Below are positions 17,955 to 27,012 of a stretch of 64,000 nucleotides of DNA, piece after piece; positions within the stretch are counted from its first letter, which is position 1, and each line of letters starts with the position of its first letter. Position numbers and translations under genes: made by a program. A model generated the notes under the pieces. It saw nothing but the letters and a program-made list of their open reading frames with translations. It did not search any database and was not told where the DNA came from. Location of the stretch: positions 65,604 through 129,603 of the forward strand of contig DAQX01000008.1 in the NCBI GenBank assembly GCA_002503055.1, written 5' to 3'. Source of the DNA: Euryarchaeota archaeon UBA86 (lineage in GTDB: Archaea; Thermoplasmatota; Poseidoniia; Poseidoniales; Thalassarchaeaceae).

Positions 17955-19496
17955 ATGGGAGAGTTGCCAGAAGGCATGGAGATGCCTAAATCCGAGAGGG
18001 CAGCTCCTAGACCCTCGGCGTCTGTTATTCTGAGCAGGGAGCGTGAAGGTGGCCATGAGATATTGCTTGGACACCGGGTCTCTGAACTTCCAGCCTTCCC
18101 TGATGTCTGGTCATTTCCCGGAGGAGCGATTAGTCGAGTAGATAGAGCAGTAGCAGAATCTCATCCCGAATGGCTGCAGAACAGAGATGACAGGGTCTCT
18201 GTTTTTGCTCTCCTGAGAGAAATGGTAGAGGAGCTTGGAGTGGTTCCTGATGGCAAGGGAGGATTGACAGAGGTTGGTGAGGATATTCGCGCTGAGGTTT
18301 GCGCAGACAAGGCAAATTGGCGAAGTCTGATGGAGTTAGGGGCATTGACTTGTCAGGAGTTTCATTGTGAGGTAATTACCGACAGAACAACACCTCCACA
18401 AGCCCCTGCTAGATTCCACAACCTGTTCTTTCATGTTCCAACCGGAGACCCCGGAGTTACCCCTACTTTTCCCCCTGGTCGCTCAGAATTTGATGAGTTC
18501 CGCTGGTGGAGGCCAATTGACCTAGTTTCCTCTTGGGAAGCCAATGAGATTCGTCTCCCTCCTCCTATAGTGACACTAGCACGTGACCTCGTTGAGGGAA
18601 TCGAGATGGAAGGTGATTTGCAATCTGCTTGCGACACTCTAGCAGCAGATCCTCCGACGGGAAAACATCGGTTCGAGTACGGCCCGGGTGTCGAGTGTGT
18701 GCTGATACCTACGGATACGCTCCCGCCTGCCACTCACACAAACTGCTTCATCCTCGGAGAGCGAGGCGGAGAGAGAGTTGTCATCGACCCGGCTGCTAAG
18801 GATGAGGAGGGTTTTGAGGAGTTGGCGTTCAAAATCCAAGAGATTTACGATGATGGTAGTTCGATAATTGCTACAATCTTCACTCATAGGCATCCCGATC
18901 ACATTGGTGACTTAAAGCGAATATCAGAGATTTACCAAGCTCCAATCTGGGCTAGTAAAGAGACTCTAGCAGTCATTTCTCCCTGTGATTCAGACCGAGT
19001 TCTCAAAGAAGGCGACTCTTTCATTCTCGATGGGCCTAGTGGTGGAATCCGATGGGATGTCATAGAGAGTCCGGGGCACTGCCCAGGTCAAATCTGTCTA
19101 GTTGGGGAGTCCGGAATTGTATCCGCAGATAATTGCACTTTAGTGGGGACTATTTTGGTCCCCTCAGGAGAAGGAGATATGGGGGCATACATCTCCGGGC
19201 TGGAAAGAATTCGTTCTCTTGATCCAAAGGTCTTGTTCCCTGGTCACGGTCCTCTAATTGCAAACCCAAAGAGGGTGTTGACGGACTACATCGAGCACCG
19301 AAAGGCGAGGCACCAGAAGGTGCTCGAAGCAGTACGAGCGGGCAACTCGGATATCTCCAGAATCGCCAGCGCGGCATACACCGACAGCCCGGGAGTGCAT
19401 CCATTGCTAGCGCAGGACCAAGCACTCTCTCATCTGAAGGAGTTACAGAGAACCGGTGAAGTCGGAAACGATGGTAGTGGATTCAAAGTTGTATAA
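17955..19496 (+). CDS. Nudix hydrolase / metallo-beta-lactamase fusion
   Basis: 513 residues in three parts. A Nudix domain spans about 20-195 with the box split by an insertion: GGAISRVDRA, then ALLREMVEELGV (REMVEELG gives the metal-binding core). A metallo-beta-lactamase domain spans about 225-430 with THRHPDHIG (HxHxDH), SPGHCPGQ and LFPGHGPLI. A LACTB2-type winged-helix tail covers about 440-505 (HRKARHQKVLEAVRAG). The insertion in the Nudix box recalls the NUDT7/NUDT19 acyl-CoA pyrophosphatase group, and the second half resembles LACTB2, a hydrolase and ribonuclease. A combined role in clearing nucleotide- or CoA-linked metabolites is inference. In-frame ATGs at 17976 and 17982 are alternative starts. 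Confidence 0.88.
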   Translation: MGELPEGMEMPKSERAAPRPSASVILSREREGGHEILLGHRVSELPAFPDVWSFPGGAISRVDRAVAESHPEWLQNRDDRVSVFALLREMVEELGVVPDGKGGLTEVGEDIRAEVCADKANWRSLMELGALTCQEFHCEVITDRTTPPQAPARFHNLFFHVPTGDPGVTPTFPPGRSEFDEFRWWRPIDLVSSWEANEIRLPPPIVTLARDLVEGIEMEGDLQSACDTLAADPPTGKHRFEYGPGVECVLIPTDTLPPATHTNCFILGERGGERVVIDPAAKDEEGFEELAFKIQEIYDDGSSIIATIFTHRHPDHIGDLKRISEIYQAPIWASKETLAVISPCDSDRVLKEGDSFILDGPSGGIRWDVIESPGHCPGQICLVGESGIVSADNCTLVGTILVPSGEGDMGAYISGLERIRSLDPKVLFPGHGPLIANPKRVLTDYIEHRKARHQKVLEAVRAGNSDISRIASAAYTDSPGVHPLLAQDQALSHLKELQRTGEVGNDGSGFKVV

Positions 19497-19554
19497 ACCG
19501 GGCCAAGGTTGAAGCAAGTTCCCTAACAGCGCCAAAAGAAATTGAGGTCTTGCG

Positions 19555-20973
19555 ATGGCTGAAGACAAACGGTGGTGGAAAAGAGACGAAGATTCCGACA
19601 CCTCCAAAGAAGACGTCGAGGATTTGATGAATGAGGCCGAGGCCAAGCGTCTCCAACGCGAGGAAGAATTGGCAGAGGCCGAGCACCGAGCAAAGATGGC
19701 GAAATTTACGGATTCCGCGCCCAGCAGTAACAAAGAGTCAGGGTCTGGTGATGGTTTCCCGGTGGAATTCACCGGGCAGAGGATTGTGCTGAAGCCGGAC
19801 GGAAATGGGTGCTTCTACGTCAAAGGTAGTATTGGAAATATCGGGAACATAAATTTCCTAGTGGATACTGGAGCGAGTTTCTGCGGGGTCGACGAAAAGA
19901 CTGCTGAGATGCTCGACCTGAATCGGGGAGAAGTGGTGAGGACAACGACAGCAGCTGGCCCGGGAATGGGGTACAGGACTACTTTGCCCGACATAACAGT
20001 TGGACAGATAAAGATAAGAAAAGTTGACGCTTTAATCAACCCCCTAAGAGAATCTGATGCTGGATACTGTATTCTCGGTATGACATTCCTTGAGCACATT
20101 GATTGGGAGCACGATAACGGGGTGCTGATTCTGAATCCAGATGGAGAGTCAGATGGTACCAAGATATACGGCAGGGGTTCCGATCACTGGCTTCTGGAGG
20201 ATCCTGGTTACACTGTAGCAGCAATTGTACTCGCTCTGGGCCTCATTGCAACCGGATTCATGGCAGTTGCTGTTGGGGGAACGAAGGATCAATGGGTGGA
20301 AATAGAAGCTGAAGTCCTTGAGAAATATCCAGGATACGACTGGGTGGAGCATAAAGACTGCTATACGGATGAATGGGGAGATGAATACTGTGATTATTGG
20401 TACGAGTTAGATTGCTGGGCCGACTTAGATGTCTCATACTCCGTTGACAATACTACCTACTACTCCGAGGTTGATCATTTTCCAATTACAAGATACGATG
20501 ACTACGCAGGTGCGGAAGACGACTGCTTGAATTACGCCGAGAATGGCACTATTCCAATAGGGAGTTTCGTTACTCTGTACTACAATACTGAGGATCCTAG
20601 CGAAGTCCGGATTGATACTCCATGGGATCAGATTTTCGGCTTATTTTGTTGTGGAGTTATGCAATTCTTCCTGTTGGTTGTAGTTTTACTAATGGCTCGA
20701 TACGATGTAGGTACTGGAAGTCGCGTGGAATTTTATGTCGGCGATTCCCACATTGGTGGGCATGGTCGATACTATGAAGACCCGCTTTACTACGACCGGC
20801 CTTGGCACAGGAGACCATGGTTCCACCGTAGACGCAGTTACTACCGTCATAGACGCAGCGGTTCCAGCCGCAGAAGCAGTAGAGTCACGAGAAGCTCCGG
20901 AGGACGCAGGTCCGGTGGCGGTGGCAGGTCCGGTGGCGGTGGCAGGTCCGGTGGCGGCGGTCGTGGCAGATGA
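19555..20973 (+). CDS. membrane retropepsin-like aspartyl protease with DUF3592-like loop and RG-rich tail
   Basis: 472 residues. Residues 15-50 form an acidic coiled coil. Residues about 75-200 match a retropepsin-like domain, with FLVDTGASF holding catalytic Asp104 and the hydrophobic C-terminal signature GYCILGMTFLEHIDW. A membrane helix follows at about 219-241. A loop at about 245-355 has a DUF3592-like outline (IEAEVLEKYP ... FVTLYYNTEDPSEVRID) and four cysteines in acidic, aromatic context. A second helix lies at about 361-381. The cytoplasmic tail is Arg/Ser/Gly-rich and ends in three RSGGGG units. Retropepsin domains act as dimers. The topology puts the protease and the tail inside and the cysteine loop outside. 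Substrate unknown; this domain combination is not one I recognise. Confidence 0.8.
   Translation: MAEDKRWWKRDEDSDTSKEDVEDLMNEAEAKRLQREEELAEAEHRAKMAKFTDSAPSSNKESGSGDGFPVEFTGQRIVLKPDGNGCFYVKGSIGNIGNINFLVDTGASFCGVDEKTAEMLDLNRGEVVRTTTAAGPGMGYRTTLPDITVGQIKIRKVDALINPLRESDAGYCILGMTFLEHIDWEHDNGVLILNPDGESDGTKIYGRGSDHWLLEDPGYTVAAIVLALGLIATGFMAVAVGGTKDQWVEIEAEVLEKYPGYDWVEHKDCYTDEWGDEYCDYWYELDCWADLDVSYSVDNTTYYSEVDHFPITRYDDYAGAEDDCLNYAENGTIPIGSFVTLYYNTEDPSEVRIDTPWDQIFGLFCCGVMQFFLLVVVLLMARYDVGTGSRVEFYVGDSHIGGHGRYYEDPLYYDRPWHRRPWFHRRRSYYRHRRSGSSRRSSRVTRSSGGRRSGGGGRSGGGGRSGGGGRGR
20908..20961 (+). repeat. three 18-bp tandem repeats encoding RSGGGG
   Basis: Three consecutive copies of AGGTCCGGTGGCGGTGGC, the third differing only near its end. 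They sit in the 3' end of the aspartyl-protease-like gene and form its glycine/arginine tail. The near-identity suggests recent expansion by slippage. Confidence 0.85.
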
Positions 20974-21020
20974 TTGCTAGACCCAAGGATGAAATCCACG
21001 TATCCTCCTAGGTCAATTTG

Positions 21021-21881
21021 ATGGAGGAAATGTGGAGCGGTGCTCCTGAACTCAGTGGGGCAGAATCTGAGGAGATGTTCGTCGAGGTCGAGTCGGGAAT
21101 CTCATTGAGAATCTTGAGATGGTTTCCAAATGATGAATCTGCTGTATCCAATGGCCCAGTTGTAGTAGTTCCAGGCTGGGGTTCTGTGTTCGAGGGTTGG
21201 AGGCCACTCATCACAGAATGGGTCAAGCGTCGACCAATAGTCTACATCGAGACAAGAGAGAAAAAGAGCGCTTTAATTACCAAGAAAGTCAGTAAATCGG
21301 ATTTCGAGATGTCAAAGCATGGTGCAGATGTATTGGCGGTTCTGAACCATCTGGGCATCGATTCACACGATGTCGATTGGTTCTCTTCTTCTCTGGGTGC
21401 GACCCTGTTAATCGAGTCCTACCAAAGCAGTGTGCTAAACGGCCACTCGTCAGTCCTTCTAGCACCGAACCCGGACTTTGAGTTCCCGCTTTGGGCAAGG
21501 ATAGTCATGAGTCTGCCAATTCCTCATTTCATACATCCTGCTCTGATGCGATTCACCATTTGGCTTGTCGACCGCAGGACGAAGGAAGAGGGGCAGCGAA
21601 TTAGGTATCGTAGGACTCTGCTATCTCAAGATCTGAATCGGATGCTTTTGAGTGCTAGAGCAAACATGCGATACAGGCTCCCTGATGACCTTTCTAGAAT
21701 AGATGTGCCATGTGCAGTAATGACTGCCTCCTCGGACACTCTGCACGACATGAGCAAGGTGTTGAGTATAGTTGAAAGAATACCCGGAGCAGTGCTGATT
21801 GAGGTCCCTAGCAACCAGTACGCACACGAGGCCGATGTACTAGTCGAGATTGAGCAATTCCACTCTTCAATCGGTAATTAG
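21021..21881 (+). CDS. alpha/beta-hydrolase-like protein
   Basis: 286 residues from the ATG at 21021; an in-frame TTG lies directly before it. An alpha/beta-hydrolase fold is suggested by the first strand and oxyanion region (GPVVVVPGWGSVFEGW) and by the nucleophile elbow VDWFSSSLGATLLIES, where the G-x-S-x-G motif reads S-S-S-L-G. A late strand follows (PCAVMTASSDTLHD, giving the Asp) and a conserved-looking His occurs near the end (NQYAHEADVL). A plausible triad is therefore present, although the elbow lacks the usual first glycine. Substrate unknown; an esterase or lipase-like role is possible. The downstream NFACT gene begins about 60 bases after the stop on the same strand. Confidence 0.75.
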   Translation: MEEMWSGAPELSGAESEEMFVEVESGISLRILRWFPNDESAVSNGPVVVVPGWGSVFEGWRPLITEWVKRRPIVYIETREKKSALITKKVSKSDFEMSKHGADVLAVLNHLGIDSHDVDWFSSSLGATLLIESYQSSVLNGHSSVLLAPNPDFEFPLWARIVMSLPIPHFIHPALMRFTIWLVDRRTKEEGQRIRYRRTLLSQDLNRMLLSARANMRYRLPDDLSRIDVPCAVMTASSDTLHDMSKVLSIVERIPGAVLIEVPSNQYAHEADVLVEIEQFHSSIGN

Positions 21882-21939
21882 ACCAATTTTGCAAAGCGAT
21901 TCCCTGATGAAGGGTGGGCGGGCCGGCGGATTGAGTAGT

Positions 21940-24075
21940 ATGCGTGAGAACTCGTCGTCATTCGATGTCGCCCGCATTGTGCGTGAGCTTTCAGAGATGG
22001 TTGGTGCACGCGCACGCAAGGCATACCAACCACACTATGAGCAAGTGGTTCTGCGACTGAATCGTAAGGGAGTTCCCTCGACTGACCTAGTGATTGTCAG
22101 AGGACAGCGTGTCTATACATCTCAGCGTGACCGTCCCATGCCATCAAAGCCGTCACAATTCGCAATGGTATTACGCAAGCACCTGAACAATTCACGACTA
22201 ATCGATGTGGAGCAGCTCGGATTTGATCGAGTCATCAGATTGACTTTCGAGCACGGTGGTGGACGTCTAGCATTAATCATCGAGTTGTTCAGAGATGGAA
22301 ATGTACTACTTCTCGACGAAAATGATGTCATCATCCAGCCACTTACTCACGCCAAGTATGCAAGTCGTACTCTCAAGAAAGGGGTGGCTTATACTGCTCC
22401 TCCTGAGACTCTAGACCCACGTGAAATGGATCGGGCGATGCTGGATAATCTGCTAGATGGTAGCAACCACGACTTGATTCGCACCCTAGCTGCCCGTGCC
22501 AATCTTGGTAGAATCTACGGCAGTACAGCCTGCTCAATCGCAGGAATCGAAGAGGATGTGGCTGCCAACTCTCTGGACTCCGCTCAGCGTGACTCGCTCG
22601 AGTTGGCAATAGACTCGATGTTGCAGCGACTATCTGATGGAGAAGATGCGAAGATATGGCTGACTGATTCAGAAGCAATGGATGCATGGAAGGCCGCGGA
22701 TAACGAGGCTGCCCGGGATGCAGCATCATCAGGAATTACTGAGATTGCCCCTATCGACCTTGCTTACACCGAATCTAGCACCATGGTTGGGGTCTCATCT
22801 CTGTCTGTAGCTTACGATGCAGTATTCGGCTCGCACGATGCTGCAGCATTCATTCGTCGCGAGGAAGAATTACTGGTTGATTCGGGAGAAGATGGAGGGG
22901 CTATACAAGCCAAGTTAGGACGCAGGGCGGCCCAACAGAAGGCTGCGATTGCACGATTCCACGAGAGAGCAGCGATAACTCAAGAATTGGGTAAGTCGAT
23001 TCAGGATAATTGGGAACATGTTGATTCTCTACTCTTGCAGTTCAATGAGGCAGTAGTCTCGGACGGTTGGGAAGGAGTGATGGACAAGATTCACGATGTG
23101 CCTTGGATTGACAGCGCTAACCCTGCCAAGCAGACGATTGTGGCTTACCTACCCGACGAAGACGGTGAGCCGGGTGCTAGTATAACTCTAGAAGTATCGA
23201 ACACAGTACACCAGAATGCGCAGCGCTATTTCGAAGAGGCTCGCTCGCAGAAAAATAAGGCCAAGGGAGCAAAAACAGCTCTCGCGAGCACTGAGAAGAG
23301 TCAGGATAGAGCCGAGAAGCAGGCGGCAAAAGATGCTGCTGCAGGGCGACTCAGGGCCAAGAAGAGAAGCAAGAGGTTCTGGTTCGAGAGGCATCGCTGG
23401 GCGATATTGTCTGGTGGACACTTTCTGATTGGAGGTAAAGATGCAAAGGGCAACGATGTTGTTGTTCGAAAGCATCTGACATCAAACGATCTCTACTTCC
23501 ATGCAGACCTACACGGAGCACCATCGTGCTCGCTCAAACTCAAGGATGGTCTTGCCCCCAATCAGAACCCATCCGAGGTCATTCCCGAGGGTGTGGCATC
23601 GCTGCAGATTGTGCAGAATCTAGGTGAAGATATGGAAGATGCTCGTCAACTGCCCGAATCAGTCCATTCTGAGGCTGCTCAAGTTGCAGTGTGCTGGTCT
23701 AGAGCGTGGGGTAGCGGAGGTGCTGCAGCGATCGCTTTCCACGCAAGGCCTAGCCAGGTCTCGAAGACTACTGAGTCGGGAGAGTCTCTTGCCCGTGGCT
23801 CTTTCGTAGTCAGGGGCCAGCGTAATTGGCATCGTGATTTGCCACTAGAGATGGCCATCGGAATGGCAGTAGTCAATGGAGTTCCCATCCCAGTCTCGGG
23901 AACGCCTTCTACAATCTCTCAGTATTGCCAAAGATGGGCGAAAATCATACCTGGTCGAGAAAAGAAGGAGAGCATAGCCAACCGTATCGCCAAGGCCACA
24001 GGTTTGGCCCAAGACGATTTGCTCTCTTGCCTGCCATCCGGAAACTGCTCACTCGAAGATCATGGTCTGATTTAA
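21940..24075 (+). CDS. NFACT family protein (Rqc2/RqcH-like)
   Basis: 711 residues from the ATG at 21940; ATG 21907 and TTG 21850 are upstream alternatives, but NFACT proteins start just before the SSFDVARIVRELSEMVGAR motif. An NFACT-N domain (about 5-190) contains IRLTFEHGGGRLALIIELF and DGNVLLLDE. A middle helical and coiled-coil section with HhH-like parts covers about 190-470. The NFACT-R domain lies at about 475-590 (WFERHRWAILSGGHFLIGGKD, DLYFHADLHGAPS). Family members bind 60S or 50S subunits with peptidyl-tRNA and add C-terminal tails in ribosome quality control; archaeal members are thought to be ancestral versions. Cytoplasmic. The stop overlaps the convergent GNAT gene by four bases. 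Confidence 0.92.
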   Translation: MRENSSSFDVARIVRELSEMVGARARKAYQPHYEQVVLRLNRKGVPSTDLVIVRGQRVYTSQRDRPMPSKPSQFAMVLRKHLNNSRLIDVEQLGFDRVIRLTFEHGGGRLALIIELFRDGNVLLLDENDVIIQPLTHAKYASRTLKKGVAYTAPPETLDPREMDRAMLDNLLDGSNHDLIRTLAARANLGRIYGSTACSIAGIEEDVAANSLDSAQRDSLELAIDSMLQRLSDGEDAKIWLTDSEAMDAWKAADNEAARDAASSGITEIAPIDLAYTESSTMVGVSSLSVAYDAVFGSHDAAAFIRREEELLVDSGEDGGAIQAKLGRRAAQQKAAIARFHERAAITQELGKSIQDNWEHVDSLLLQFNEAVVSDGWEGVMDKIHDVPWIDSANPAKQTIVAYLPDEDGEPGASITLEVSNTVHQNAQRYFEEARSQKNKAKGAKTALASTEKSQDRAEKQAAKDAAAGRLRAKKRSKRFWFERHRWAILSGGHFLIGGKDAKGNDVVVRKHLTSNDLYFHADLHGAPSCSLKLKDGLAPNQNPSEVIPEGVASLQIVQNLGEDMEDARQLPESVHSEAAQVAVCWSRAWGSGGAAAIAFHARPSQVSKTTESGESLARGSFVVRGQRNWHRDLPLEMAIGMAVVNGVPIPVSGTPSTISQYCQRWAKIIPGREKKESIANRIAKATGLAQDDLLSCLPSGNCSLEDHGLI

Positions 24076-24638
24076 TCTTGAACGCGGGCTCGCCATTCCG
24101 GTGCGGTTATCCCGTAGATTGCCGCGTCTACAAAATGGTCGTACAGCCACTCTCTATCTTTCATGATCCCCTCCAGGCTCATGCCGAGCCTCTCTGGGAC
24201 CGCCCTACTGATGGAGTTCTCAACGGCGACAAGTATTGTTGCTCTATGGAGGCCGAGCTCGGCAAAGCAGTGGTCGATGAGTCTCGCACAGCACTTTGTC
24301 ACTATGCCGCTCCCAGTAGAGTCCTCTGAAAGCCAGTACCCGATAGTGAATCTCCTATTGGCCCAGTCTATGGAGTTGAGTCCTACGGTGCCCACTATTG
24401 AGCCCCCAAGAAGAATCAGATACATGCATCCATTCTCCGAGTAGGCGCCCTGTCTGATTGCTTCGGACTCTTCTTCGACGCTCTTAACGTCATCTAGCCA
24501 TGGCAACCACTCCCTCAGATACTGCCTATTTTCATCGATCTTGAGGAATAGCTCCTCTGAGTCCTTCTCCTCTGGGACTCTTAGTTCCAGGCCATCCTCG
24601 ACCAGTAGAGACGGGGCTGGACGGTAATTGTTGACCAT
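24072..24638 (-). CDS. GNAT-family N-acetyltransferase (RimL-like)
   Basis: 188 residues. The RimJ/RimL pattern is clear: LRVPEEKDSEELFLKIDENR at the start, GGSIVGTVGLNSIDWANRRF in the central sheet and TIGYWLSEDSTGSGIVTKCC as the acetyl-CoA loop. Then come HRATILVAVENSISRAVPE and LGMSLEGIMKDREWL. It would transfer acetyl from acetyl-CoA to an amino group, such as a ribosomal protein N-terminus or a small amine; the substrate is not predictable. Convergent with the NFACT gene (stop codons overlap) and divergent from tryptophan dioxygenase over a 79-base gap. Confidence 0.9.
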   Translation of the reverse strand: MVNNYRPAPSLLVEDGLELRVPEEKDSEELFLKIDENRQYLREWLPWLDDVKSVEEESEAIRQGAYSENGCMYLILLGGSIVGTVGLNSIDWANRRFTIGYWLSEDSTGSGIVTKCCARLIDHCFAELGLHRATILVAVENSISRAVPERLGMSLEGIMKDREWLYDHFVDAAIYGITAPEWRARVQD

Positions 24639-24717
24639 GTCATTCTGAACTTGTAGTGCCTATTGAGTGATTCGCAGGTTGCGACAATGCTTCAAGGTAG
24701 GACTCATGTGAGGCCTC

Positions 24718-25773
24718 ATGAGTGGCGGCGGTTACGGGGACTGGACCTACTCCGAGTACCTCAACCTACACGAGTTGCTTGGATTACAAGGAGAGGACAG
24801 GGAGGTAAGTGCAGATGAGATGCACTTCATTATCGTGCACCAAACCTTCGAGCTTTGGTTCAAGCAAGTAATCAAGGAGCTCTCGGAGGTAAGGGACATA
24901 CTAGGGCAGGCCCCCGTCCCGGAGGATGAAATTCCAAGAGCGGTGGAGCATCTTGGAAGAACCACAGAAATTTTCAGACTGATGGCGAGCCAGTGGACCG
25001 TACTCGAGACTCTGACTCCACAGGGCTTCCTGGCATTCAGAGATGGACTTGGAAGCGCTTCCGGATTCGAATCTTTCCAGATGAGGCAATTTGAGATTCT
25101 TCTGGGCTTAGATAACAATGACAGAATTGGCGGCATGGATCCGCTTGACTCTTTCAGGAGGATGGCAGAGAGAGGGGAGGAGCACAAGGAGGTTCTATCC
25201 ATGCTTGAGGATGCAGTTTCAAGGCCGAGCCTTGTCGAGTCACTGATGCTTTGGGTAGAGAGAACCCCAATCATGGGATCGGGTTTTGAGTCCGATAATG
25301 ACCAAGAAAACGTACAGCAGTATGTAGAAGCGCACCTCAAGGCACACAAGACTGTTTGTGACTTAGCATCGGGCTCCTCAGAAATGATGGCAGCGCGAAT
25401 GAGGGCCTCGCATGAGTCGGCAATTTCATTCCTGAAGCCCGATGGAACTGCCAGTCGTAGGAGAGCCGGTCTTCTCTTCATCGAGTCATACAGAGAACTG
25501 CCCCTTCTTGCTTGGCCAAGGAAACTGATCGATGCTGTTGTGGAACTGGAAGAATCCATGGTGAAATGGCGTCATTCTCATGCTAGGATGGTCGAGAGAA
25601 TAATGGGTCGTAGAATAGGCACTGGTGGGACCAGTGGAGTGGACTACCTGGATGCTACGGCCGAGTATCGTATTTTCAAAGACCTGTGGGCAGTTAGGAC
25701 CATACTTGTCAAGCCTCAGATGAGACCCGAGTTGGTAAACTCAGAATTCTATGGATATTCATCTGATTCGTGA
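24718..25773 (+). CDS. kynA: tryptophan 2,3-dioxygenase
   Basis: Heme enzyme that opens the indole ring of L-tryptophan with O2 to N-formylkynurenine. The 351-residue product matches the family: YSEYLNLHELLGLQ, DEMHFIIVHQTFELWFKQV (with the His expected near the active site), LETLTPQGFLAFRDGL and GSASGFESFQMRQFEILLG. Near the C-terminus GTGGTSGVDYLDAT matches the conserved substrate-binding GT-rich loop. It is longer than typical bacterial enzymes (about 280) and nearer to animal length (about 400). No kynureninase or formamidase lies nearby, but a thiolase begins 15 bases after the stop, so the genes are probably co-transcribed. Unusual in archaea; bacterial origin is inferred. Confidence 0.93.
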   Translation: MSGGGYGDWTYSEYLNLHELLGLQGEDREVSADEMHFIIVHQTFELWFKQVIKELSEVRDILGQAPVPEDEIPRAVEHLGRTTEIFRLMASQWTVLETLTPQGFLAFRDGLGSASGFESFQMRQFEILLGLDNNDRIGGMDPLDSFRRMAERGEEHKEVLSMLEDAVSRPSLVESLMLWVERTPIMGSGFESDNDQENVQQYVEAHLKAHKTVCDLASGSSEMMAARMRASHESAISFLKPDGTASRRRAGLLFIESYRELPLLAWPRKLIDAVVELEESMVKWRHSHARMVERIMGRRIGTGGTSGVDYLDATAEYRIFKDLWAVRTILVKPQMRPELVNSEFYGYSSDS

Positions 25774-25788
25774 GGATTATTCTGCTTT

Positions 25789-26991
25789 ATGAATAGGACC
25801 ATTGAAGGCTCGTTGGCCTTTCGTGGGTGCGTGCCCGAGCCAGTGATTTGCGCATATGCTCGTACTCCGATAGGGAAGTACAGAGGCTCGCTATCTGGGT
25901 ACAGTGCCTCGGAACTGGGAGCAAGGGCAGTTGAGGAACTCCTGAAGAGAGCAGGAATTGAGCCATCTAGTGGAATAATCGACCAGGTATACATGGGCCA
26001 AGTTCTACAGGCAGGAGAAGGACAAGCTCCTGCTAGGCAAGTTGCAATGAAAGTAGGCATGCCAGTCTCCACCCCTTGCACTACCGTCAACAAAGTCTGT
26101 GGATCAAGTCTCAAGGCGGCGATGATTGCAGCGACTGAAATCAGAGCCGGAGTATCTAGAATCGTAGTCGCGGGCGGAATGGAGTCGATGACCAACGCCC
26201 CGCACCTTGCTCGTAATGTCAAGAAAGGAGAGGGAGTTTCCTACTCGAATCTTGAGTCGGTGTTGATGCATGATGGTCTGCAAGACGCATTTACAGGAGA
26301 ATCAATGGGCAATACTGGTGAGACGGTGGCGATTGAGTATGACATTAGTCGCGAGCAATCTGACGCATTTGCTATTCGCTCACATGCCCTTTCGAACAAG
26401 GCCTGGGAAGAAGGCTGGCTTGATGAAGAGGTGTTTCCAGTAGGCGAGCTTGTTCGAGATGAGGGTATTCGTCCGGGTTCCGATATGGAGACTTTAGGCT
26501 CACTAGGGACGGTTTTCAAGAACGATGGTCAAGTTACAGCAGGTAACTCGAGCCAAGTCTCAGACGGTGCCTCTGCAGTACTAATTGCATCCGAAGAAGC
26601 AGCAGCGGAACTAGGCCTACCCATTCTAGCCAGAATTGTCGGCTACGCAACCTCTGGCGTCGAGGCGTACAGAGTGATGTCTGCTCCTATTCCCACTGTT
26701 CAAAAATTGCTTGAACAGACTGGCAGGACAATGGATGAAGTCGACATCTTAGAGCACAATGAGGCATTTGCTGCGGCCTCGTGTGCGATACAGACTTCGT
26801 TGGGCGTCTCTGAAGATCGTTTCAACCCTCACGGCGGTGCCGTAGCTATTGGACATCCACTTGGTGCAACAGGCACTCGTTGCCTGATGACTCTAGTCAA
26901 TGCACTAGGGCGAACTGGTGGTAAATGTGGTATTGTAACCATCTGTCTGGGCGGGGGCAATGCTGTCGCAATGATGGTCGAGAGAGATTAG
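25789..26991 (+). CDS. acetyl-CoA C-acyltransferase (thiolase)
   Basis: 400 residues. Thiolase family II with all signatures: nucleophilic Cys in TVNKVCGSSLKAAM, EHNEAFAAASC, GGAVAIGHPLGATGTR with the catalytic His, and CLGGGNAVAMMVE with the second Cys. It cleaves 3-oxoacyl-CoA or condenses two acetyl-CoA; degradative thiolase of fatty- or amino-acid breakdown, or the first mevalonate step, are both possible. The strong match to the bacterial AtoB/PhaA type contrasts with the usual archaeal thiolase that pairs with a DUF35 protein. The N-terminus up to CAYARTPIGKYRG is about 15 residues longer than typical. It sits 15 bases after tryptophan dioxygenase. Confidence 0.93.
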   Translation: MNRTIEGSLAFRGCVPEPVICAYARTPIGKYRGSLSGYSASELGARAVEELLKRAGIEPSSGIIDQVYMGQVLQAGEGQAPARQVAMKVGMPVSTPCTTVNKVCGSSLKAAMIAATEIRAGVSRIVVAGGMESMTNAPHLARNVKKGEGVSYSNLESVLMHDGLQDAFTGESMGNTGETVAIEYDISREQSDAFAIRSHALSNKAWEEGWLDEEVFPVGELVRDEGIRPGSDMETLGSLGTVFKNDGQVTAGNSSQVSDGASAVLIASEEAAAELGLPILARIVGYATSGVEAYRVMSAPIPTVQKLLEQTGRTMDEVDILEHNEAFAAASCAIQTSLGVSEDRFNPHGGAVAIGHPLGATGTRCLMTLVNALGRTGGKCGIVTICLGGGNAVAMMVERD

Positions 26992-27012
26992 TCAGGTCAA
27001 TTTTGACTTCGA

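Noticed and set aside
24747..25559. 270-codon open frame on the minus strand inside tryptophan dioxygenase
   Set aside because: It is antisense to a clearly recognised enzyme and its product is Ser-rich without domain features, typical of a shadow frame.
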